A stretch of DNA of 64,000 bases from Notolepis coatsorum (taxonomy: Eukaryota > Chordata > Actinopteri > Aulopiformes > Paralepididae), in contig OZ020587.1 in the NCBI GenBank assembly GCA_963971535.1, positions 164,520,932 to 164,584,931 on the forward strand, read 5' to 3'. Made by a program: the position numbers and the translations under genes. Within the stretch, counting starts at the first letter, position 1; every line of letters begins with the position of its first letter. The notes beneath the pieces are model-generated. The model saw only the letters and a program-made list of their open reading frames with translations, did not search any database and was not told where the DNA came from. This document shows, one piece after another, positions 58,130 through 64,000 of the stretch.

Positions 58130-58495
58130 AAATGCTCCTTTGATGCAATCAGAGCTTGGTAAAGCTGCATTCTCCTACTATGCTCCCTTTTTATGGAATA
58201 CGCTGCAAGTAAAACTTTGTCTAGAGGCACTTCCTACTGTGAATGATTTTAAAGGTATGCTACGTCGACTAGCCCTTCATAAAACATGTAACTGTTTTAC
58301 CTGATGCTATTGCTGATCTGATTATGCTTCTTGCCACTGCACAAAATGGCCTTCTGTGTTTGTATTTGATTTGTATGTTTTTTGTTTAATGCCCTTGTTT
58401 TTATGTTGAAACTTGTTGTGTGCCGTGTTGGTTAGGACTCCCTGAAAGAAGAGATCTTGTGGGACATTCCTGGATAAATAAAGGATAAATAAAAA
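58130..58495 (+). mobile_element. LINE 3' fragment (CR1/L2-like C-terminus and UTR)
   Basis: SYYAPFLWNTLQVKL and TVNDFKGMLRRLALHKTC resemble the C-terminus of CR1/L2 ORF2 proteins (FLWNxLP...SxxxFKxxLK). The tail is GGATAAATAAAGGATAAATA. Confidence 0.6.
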
Positions 58496-58518
58496 TGACT
58501 TTAAAGGTCACTTATCAG

Positions 58519-58800
58519 CAGTGTTGGGACTAACGTGTTACAAAGTAACGCATTACAGTAACGAAGTAACTTTTTGCGATAAATAGTACTCTAACGCATT
58601 ACTTTTCAAATTCAGTAACGCTACTTACGTTACTGAATGGTTCGTCACTGCGTTATTTGCGTTATATACGCCGTAGATTGATAGCGAGCGGTAGTGATTA
58701 TTATTATTATTATCCTCATATCCTGTCTGTCTGGCTGCGAGGAAACGCTATGCTGGGGGCGTGTTTTGTTTACTATTCCTGAGATTCCTGACTGATAATG
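58519..58800 (+). mobile_element. hAT-type left end (CAGTGTTGGGACTAACG)
   Basis: CAGTGTTGGGACTAACGTG, then TTACAAAGTAACGCATTAC and GTAACGCTACTTACGTTAC, are features of the terminal region of a widespread vertebrate hAT family. The matching right end is not in the window, so it is truncated. Confidence 0.6.
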
Positions 58801-60240
58801 GCAGCGCCCAGGCAGCTACTCGCGTATTTCTCTTTTGTCGAGCGAAAAGAAAATAATGTTTTAGTTATGTCATTTGTGTTTTGGCTCAAAGATACTGGAG
58901 TATAACGTTAACTACGAGGACTCATCCAAATCCACTCGCCACCCGCGTAGAATGATACGAGGCAACACACAGCAAATGGCACGGAAAACTTTTTTCAACT
59001 ACTTGGAGAGAGAATATACAGTACAACATGGAAATGAAACAAAGAAAATGTTTAAGGGGCTGCAGGACTAACTTTACATCTCGACAGACACTGGTGAGTG
59101 CAGTGATGTGAATGTAAATGAATGGAAACTCAAGTTGATCAACGCATTTCTGACAACAAATCTGCCAGGGAATCTCATCAATACTAATCAAACAATATAA
59201 ATATAGTCCTTTCATGCACAATTGATATCCTAACTATTCTAACGTTGCAATGCACGATTGATATCTTAAACAACGTTGCAAGACTGTTAATGAAACGCTC
59301 CGGCGACAGTTCTGTCTCATTAGGGGCTCTGCTTGGCATCACTACTGCACTCCCTCGCGTACGCGCACGCGCACTGAATAAATTCCACAAATGTACCTTT
59401 AATACCAGTATTAGTCTGACCACACCCCTCATCAGCTTACCTTCATAAGCAGGTGTGTGGTCACCTGCTCTCCTCCTTCTCGCTTTCACCACAAGGAAGT
59501 GCCTCGGTAGTACCCCACTTGACGTGTTGTTAGTTGACATGGAGAAAAAAATTTTTACAAGGAAGGAGATACGTTGACATCATATCTTTATTTTCTCTCT
59601 CACTATTTTCGAGAAAATACGGCGATATTGTCTTCGTACTGGAGTGTCTGGAAGATGTTGATCATTCTAAAAATCCTCCACCGGTTTTCGTATTGGGAGC
59701 ACGCCGCTGCATGCTTCTCAACTGCAGTTCCTTGCTGTGTTTGTTGGGGTGAAACCTGTCAGGCCACAGCTGAACTGTCGGACATGCCACTGTTGTGAGA
59801 AGCGGTGCGTTCCAGGTTGGGTGAGTAGTGTTTTTGCTGGCAGGCTCCACTTGTCTGTTAGTGCTATGGGGGCTACTTGACAATATTTATGGAAACCGGC
59901 CCCAGGCTAGGGTCCTTTGTTCAGCCACCTAGATGACAGAAGGCCTTGGTCTGAAGACCATTATAGTTTTAACTAGTGGGCCGCGACCATTAACACTGGT
60001 GATCCCTGTGTGTTTTGGACGAGTGGATTCTCTCTGTCACCGTGTTAAGGCCCCATCTTCCATATCCAAATGAGAGTATTCCTTCACGAGGGGATATGTG
60101 CATGGATGTGCGATAGCGGCAGATCCATGTTCAAAGTCAGCTACACAGGCCAGTTGGTATTGTGCTGATTCCGTCGGGTGTTGGTAAAATCACCGTTGTG
60201 AAGCGGTGTTGACATCTTGTTTTCTCTTTTCTCTTAAAAA
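58801..60240. other. No supported feature
   Basis: Frames of 60-120 codons on both strands show no recognised domain. A short direct repeat (TTGCAATGCACGATTGATAT and AATTGATATCC) occurs near 59220-59260. It may be the remainder of the hAT element at 58519, which I cannot show. Confidence 0.35.
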
Positions 60241-60284
60241 GTGAGGAGAGGTTCAGAACGGCGGCCTGTCTGGGTGAGTGTTAT

Positions 60285-60620
60285 GTCATTGTTTACAGGT
60301 TCAGTTGATAGCTGTTTAGCTTACGGTTAGCCAGTCAGCTGTTAACTGCTGCGTTAGCCTGCTGGGATCGCTGCATGGCCTGCTCAGGTTGGGCCTACTG
60401 TTAGCCAGTCAGCTGTTAGCTGCGGTGCTAGCATGTCGTGATCGCTAGGTAACGTTAGCTTGCTGCTATAGGCCATGGCCTGGCGCGGGGTGGCTTTAGC
60501 TTCTCGCGCGCCGCCGTGAGCTCGCTTCTGGTCGCGTGCGCCGTTAGCTCGGCGTCTCACGAGCAGGGGCAGTAGCGTCCGAACGGTTGGAGCGGCCGTT
60601 AGCTTGATGCTATTCTGTTG
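60285..60620. promoter_or_regulatory. CpG-rich segment with repeated GTTAGC motifs
   Basis: TTAGCCAGTCAGCTGTTA occurs twice (60328, 60394), followed by GCTAGC, AACGTTAGCT and CpG-rich GGCGCGGGG, TCTCGCGCGCCG. Such GTTAGC-rich CpG clusters are frequent near teleost promoters (general impression). No transcript is proven. Confidence 0.3.
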
Positions 60621-60677
60621 AATGTGCTTTGATTTTAACATGTTTTACACTCTTGACTACGACGTCATCCTTGACAG

Positions 60678-60840
60678 GGGATGTTTTCGTCGACCCTGCC
60701 CTGAGCCAGGACGGCAAGGTTGCATCAACAAAGAGGACTGTAGTGCGGGTTGGAGCGGCGACGCTGCCCAGTTCGAACAACACAGGAGCGGCTGTGTTCC
60801 TACGGTGTCTGTGACTGCACTTCGCTGATCTACGTTCCGG
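60678..60840 (+). other. Possible exon-like open stretch
   Basis: It is preceded by CATCCTTGACAG and followed by GTAGGA. One frame reads DVFVDPALSQDGKVAST, then KRTVVRVGAATLPSSN, and stops before the donor. No family is recognised, and it could be chance. Confidence 0.2.
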
Positions 60841-60844
60841 GTAG

Positions 60845-63073
60845 GAACAGGTTTGACCAGACCTTATAACACGTTTTCTGGTTTTACTTTTCTAAATGTA
60901 TTGTGAATAACGATGTTTTTTCCCAAAACATGTGTTGCTGCAATGCATTTGGGATACGGCGCGGGTTATGTGTGAGCTGTTTTTGTCACTGGCAGTTAGC
61001 TTCTCCGTGCAAATCGGGATGTAATGATCTGGTTGTTGTGTGAGAAACATCATGGTGTTTATATGTACCGTGTACTCACAACTAAGGTAACTAACCTATG
61101 AAGCTATGCTTGGTGACAAGTGAGTAAAAGAATGTTCTTTTCTCAGCCTGTGATGACAATGAACAGTGTGTTCACATATTAACAGGTTTTCCTGTTTTAA
61201 CTGGCCGTATTGAGGGTAAAATAAGAGGATTGTGTTTCCCCCCGGTTCCCTGGGGACTTTTTCATCCTCCTATCAGACATGTTTGTGCACTATTTGTGTC
61301 TTTTGTGTGGTAGGGATGCGATGTAACTCTTAGCTTGATTGCTGAGGTTGTGCTAAATCTGCTGGAGAAACTTTATTTTCCTAAAAGAAAAAATGGTTTG
61401 GTCGCTGTCGTGTGTGCTTAGCAAGGCCTGTGGCCGATACTAATCGAGAATGATGTATTCTCTCATTGTGAAAAACGGCGTTCCTCTGTTGAGTGTTTTT
61501 GCCATTTTTTGTAGGTGATGATGGGTTGTGTGTGTCATGTGACCTACAACTGGGTTGGACTGGCCACAGAAGCACATGTGTATGTTGGACCGGGGCTCTT
61601 AGAGCCCTCTCTATTCTGTGTTTTTCCTTAGTAAAAATCAGATAGCAGGTTAGCTCATGCGCTGTGTGGAGCTGTCAAACGCTTCATAGTGCTGACTATG
61701 ACTGTGTCATATTCTCTTTTTGTCATTACATCGTATCATGGGTGTGGGGTCGTAAAGGGGTGAACTGGTAACCTTTCCTCTCCCCCTTGTTTCTGTCGGT
61801 CAGGGGTACACCCCCTGTCCTTCAAGGTTCCCGTCACGTGGCGGTTCGGCACGTTAGGGGGGGGGGGGGGGTTAGTTTCCTGGTCCCACGGCCTGGTATA
61901 TTGGGCGTGTGCACCGCAGGAATTCCCCCGCCATAGAGTACGTCACCGTGCGCGTCTCTGTTGGTAGGACTTCCGTGTGCTGTTCAGGTCCATGTGATGG
62001 ATCTGTTTCAGGGGGGTGGTCAGGGCTCCTCCTCACCAAGCGCCTATTCGGGCCTTCTGTGAGTTCGGACTCCTTCTTCCATGTGAGGGAGCCTCCATCT
62101 GAGTACAGAGCCTTCCTCCTCAGATTGTCAAAGTGAGTGGACCCTCTAGAAGGGTCCTATTCTATTGTATATGTATTCGATTCAATTCGATTATTGAGTG
62201 TGTATGGGTTCAGTGCCTCTTCCCCGGAGAGCCCTAAAACCGATTTTTTACATGGCTCAAGGTGCAATATATTCTTTTCAATCTGTACAGCTCGCGTGGG
62301 AAGTCTCTCTGGGGATCCCCGTCTCCTTCCTATGGGAGGGTGGTGGGATGTAAAAATGTGATTTTTTTTTACCCCTGGCTGTGTAGACTGGGATACATAC
62401 TGTTGATGCTTCCTTCTTTTCTATTCAAAAAGTTTTGGAGTTAGGGAGTGTCACACCCCTCTTGTAGTTCCCCTGGGCGCCTTGGGGATTCAATGACAGG
62501 TCTAAATAGCCTGTTCATTGATGGGGGTGTGTCCCGACGCACGTATAGTGCTAGCTCGCTGTAAACAGGCGACTGACTGGCACGCCTTGGTTGCTTGTGG
62601 TTGAAACGGCGTTTTTATAAAGCAACTGAGATGGGGGTTTTTCCTCTTCCGACGACCAAATCCCACGACCTGGGTTGGTTTTTCGACGGATTCTCGTTCA
62701 TGTCTGGGGGATGATGACGGAATGGATCTGAACATATGTAGAGGGGTCTCACGCCCTTGGGGTGGGCCACCAGGCGCGGTTCGGCCGACCGTCTGGGTGG
62801 CGCCTTCTTTTTCATGTTAAGATCGACACGCATATCTGCCCTTTCTCCTGGAGTTGGCATGTCGGCGTGGTTAGGGCACGGGACTGGTTCTGGTCACGCT
62901 GGACCGGATCAGTTGAACCCGTTGTCCGCCGGGGATGCAGATCTGCTGTTCTGGTACCCTGAGGGACTTGGGCTTTTTTCAGGGGGAAAAATGCCAGGTC
63001 GGTCCGGGTGTCACAGGGTTAAGCGCTATGGAGACCCTGGTTGGGTACGTTTTTACTCAGCACTGTCGTAATG
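60845..63073. other. No supported feature; GT-rich sequence upstream of 5S-like units
   Basis: About 2.2 kb with many short frames and a run of 14 G near 61858-61871. No recognised protein. It could be spacer or an unrecognised retroelement. Confidence 0.35.
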
Positions 63074-63192
63074 GCTTACGGCCATGCCAACCTGTACACG
63101 CTCGATCTCGTCGGATCTTGGCCGCTACACAGGTTGGTCCTGGTTAGTACTTGGTTGGGAGACCGCCTGGGAATACCAAGTACGGTGTGCTT
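63074..63192 (+). pseudogene. 5S rRNA-like unit, degenerate
   Basis: It starts GCTTACGGCCATGCCAACCT and keeps CTCGATCTCGTCGGATCT, CCTGGTTAGTACTTGG and GGGAGACCGCCTGGGAATAC of vertebrate 5S rRNA. The A-box region (GAAGCTAAGCAGG) is damaged to GCCGCTACACAGG, and the 3' stem is altered. RNA polymerase III transcription is unlikely. It lies 781 bases before the better copy at 63855. Confidence 0.8.
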
Positions 63193-63194
63193 AG

Positions 63195-63854
63195 GGGCTG
63201 GTTCTCCATTATTTTTCGCTCCTCTCTCACGCATGGCGAAGAGGGGCCTGTTGGGGGTGGTCTTTGACCTCCTCTGGTGACCCTGTGTTTCCCGTATCGC
63301 CAGGCCCGGTCCGAGGTAATGTTCGTCGACCCGTAGGCCTGGGTTAACCCTTTTTTGGAAACTGAGACACTTGTGCTGCGGTATAGCCGGTGTATGCCCG
63401 CAGGTGTGTTTTGGAGTTTTTTCTTGAGGGGTTATAGGAACAACCACCGCTTTGGGTAACACCAAGGTGGTTGATTCCCTGGTGTGTTGGAGCAGTGTCA
63501 ACTCCCGGGTTACCCGGTTGAGGGTGCCCCTGCACGTTCATGACGTCTGCCAATCGTGTCAGCCTTCTCTGCCTCAACCCCTCTGGGTGGGGGTTTTTAA
63601 ATGGAGGCTTGGTCATGCAACGACGCCAGCATGCGCCCCTTCTGCCGGGGCAGCTGTGTTCAGCTGTCCCCTCTGGCGCCTGTCTCGTCCGCAGTCTCCA
63701 GGCTAGGGTTAACAGCCTGTTGCCTGGTTTTTCCCCGGTGCGCTGCCTGCTTCCGTTGGTTAACCTTTTTTGTGTGCTTACGGCCATGCTGACTGCCTGT
63801 TCTGCAGGGTCAGTGTGCCAGGCGGTGTACTATTGGGGGGACAGGGCCCGCTCG
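63195..63854. other. Spacer between 5S-like units
   Basis: GC-rich sequence without a recognised gene. At 63777 the 18-mer GCTTACGGCCATGCTGAC repeats the 5' end of 5S rRNA, possibly a third, truncated unit. Confidence 0.45.
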
Positions 63855-63973
63855 GCTTACGGCCGTACCGACCTGAACACGCCCGATCTCGTCCGATCTC
63901 GGAAGCTAAGCAGGTTCTGGCCTGGTTAGTACTTGGTTGGGATACCGCCTGGGAATACCAGGTGCAGTAACTG
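63855..63973 (+). rRNA. 5S rRNA gene or close derivative
   Basis: About 119 bases match vertebrate 5S rRNA throughout: GCTTACGGCC start, CACGCCCGATCTCGTC, CGGAAGCTAAGCAGG (A box intact), CCTGGTTAGTACTTGG and CCGCCTGGGAATACCAGGTG. Differences from the usual sequence include TTCTGG in place of TCGGG, TTGGGATACC in place of ATGGGAGACC (C-box region) and a changed 3' terminal stem (CAGTAACT). The C-box changes make full activity doubtful. It may be a dispersed 5S variant, a pseudogene, or the head of a 5S-derived SINE. Confidence 0.75.
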
Positions 63974-64000
63974 AGGGGCCTTTGTCCGAATACGCTGGCG

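Noticed and set aside
61909..62136. 75-codon frame in the right flank
   Set aside because: No recognised domain; nearby frames overlap it and its length is expected by chance.

Overview
The window is vertebrate nuclear DNA, almost certainly from a teleost fish. It carries split exons with GT/AG borders, non-LTR retrotransposons of L2 and Rex1/CR1-like type, many short hAT, piggyBac and Harbinger-like elements, tRNA-derived SINEs of fish type, 5S rRNA-like units, very long microsatellites and two 200-base assembly gaps. I cannot name the species. Most long open frames here are artefacts of tandem repeats whose period is a multiple of three.

The one host gene I recognise is stk39 (SPAK, the Ste20-type kinase that relays WNK signals to cation-chloride cotransporters). 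It lies on the + strand as five separate exons at 6933-7055, 11178-11236, 44213-44265, 45659-45727 and 46629-46693. They encode the WNK-phosphorylated S-motif and most of the C-terminal CCT docking domain. The kinase-domain exons must lie to the left of the window. The last exon (about 24 codons) was not found. The intron between the second and third of these exons is about 33 kb and is packed with repeats.

Layout. 1-4760: hAT fragment, LINE tail and a 42-bp minisatellite of about 100 copies. 4760-6930: AT-rich sequence and LINE tails. 6933-9013: stk39 exon, a 48-bp minisatellite that starts exactly at its splice donor, then a TTAA-flanked inverted-repeat element. 9014-13650: assembly gap, a MITE with 9-bp target duplications, the second exon, LINE tails and microsatellites. 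13650-16050: 33-bp minisatellite. 16050-22550: nested DNA transposons (hAT, piggyBac-like), a 300-bp near-perfect palindrome and a hAT MITE. 22770-28180: an L2 LINE split by a Rex1-like LINE that is itself split by another Rex1-like LINE. 28380-30760: 20-bp minisatellite of about 119 copies. 30900-37620: SINE, LTR-like blocks, LINE fragments, a hAT MITE and a giant CT tract. 37910-38425: 30-bp minisatellite. 38830-43480: fold-back element, CpG-rich DNA, SINE, Harbinger-like MITE and two hAT MITEs. 43500-46700: three stk39 exons. 47150-54310: L2 fragment, hAT MITE, solo LTR, and a hAT element that contains a nearly complete Rex1-like LINE. 54600-58500: SINE, LINE tails and a 23-bp minisatellite. 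58500-64000: largely unrecognised sequence ending in two 5S rRNA-like units.

The strongest observations are the minisatellite that amplified the stk39 exon/intron junction (about 34 copies of a splice-donor-like motif beside the real one), the three-level LINE nest with readable target duplications, and a TTAA-bounded palindromic sequence family that appears both as single short elements and as a 30-bp minisatellite. I found no bacterial-type operon, CRISPR array or new protein system.
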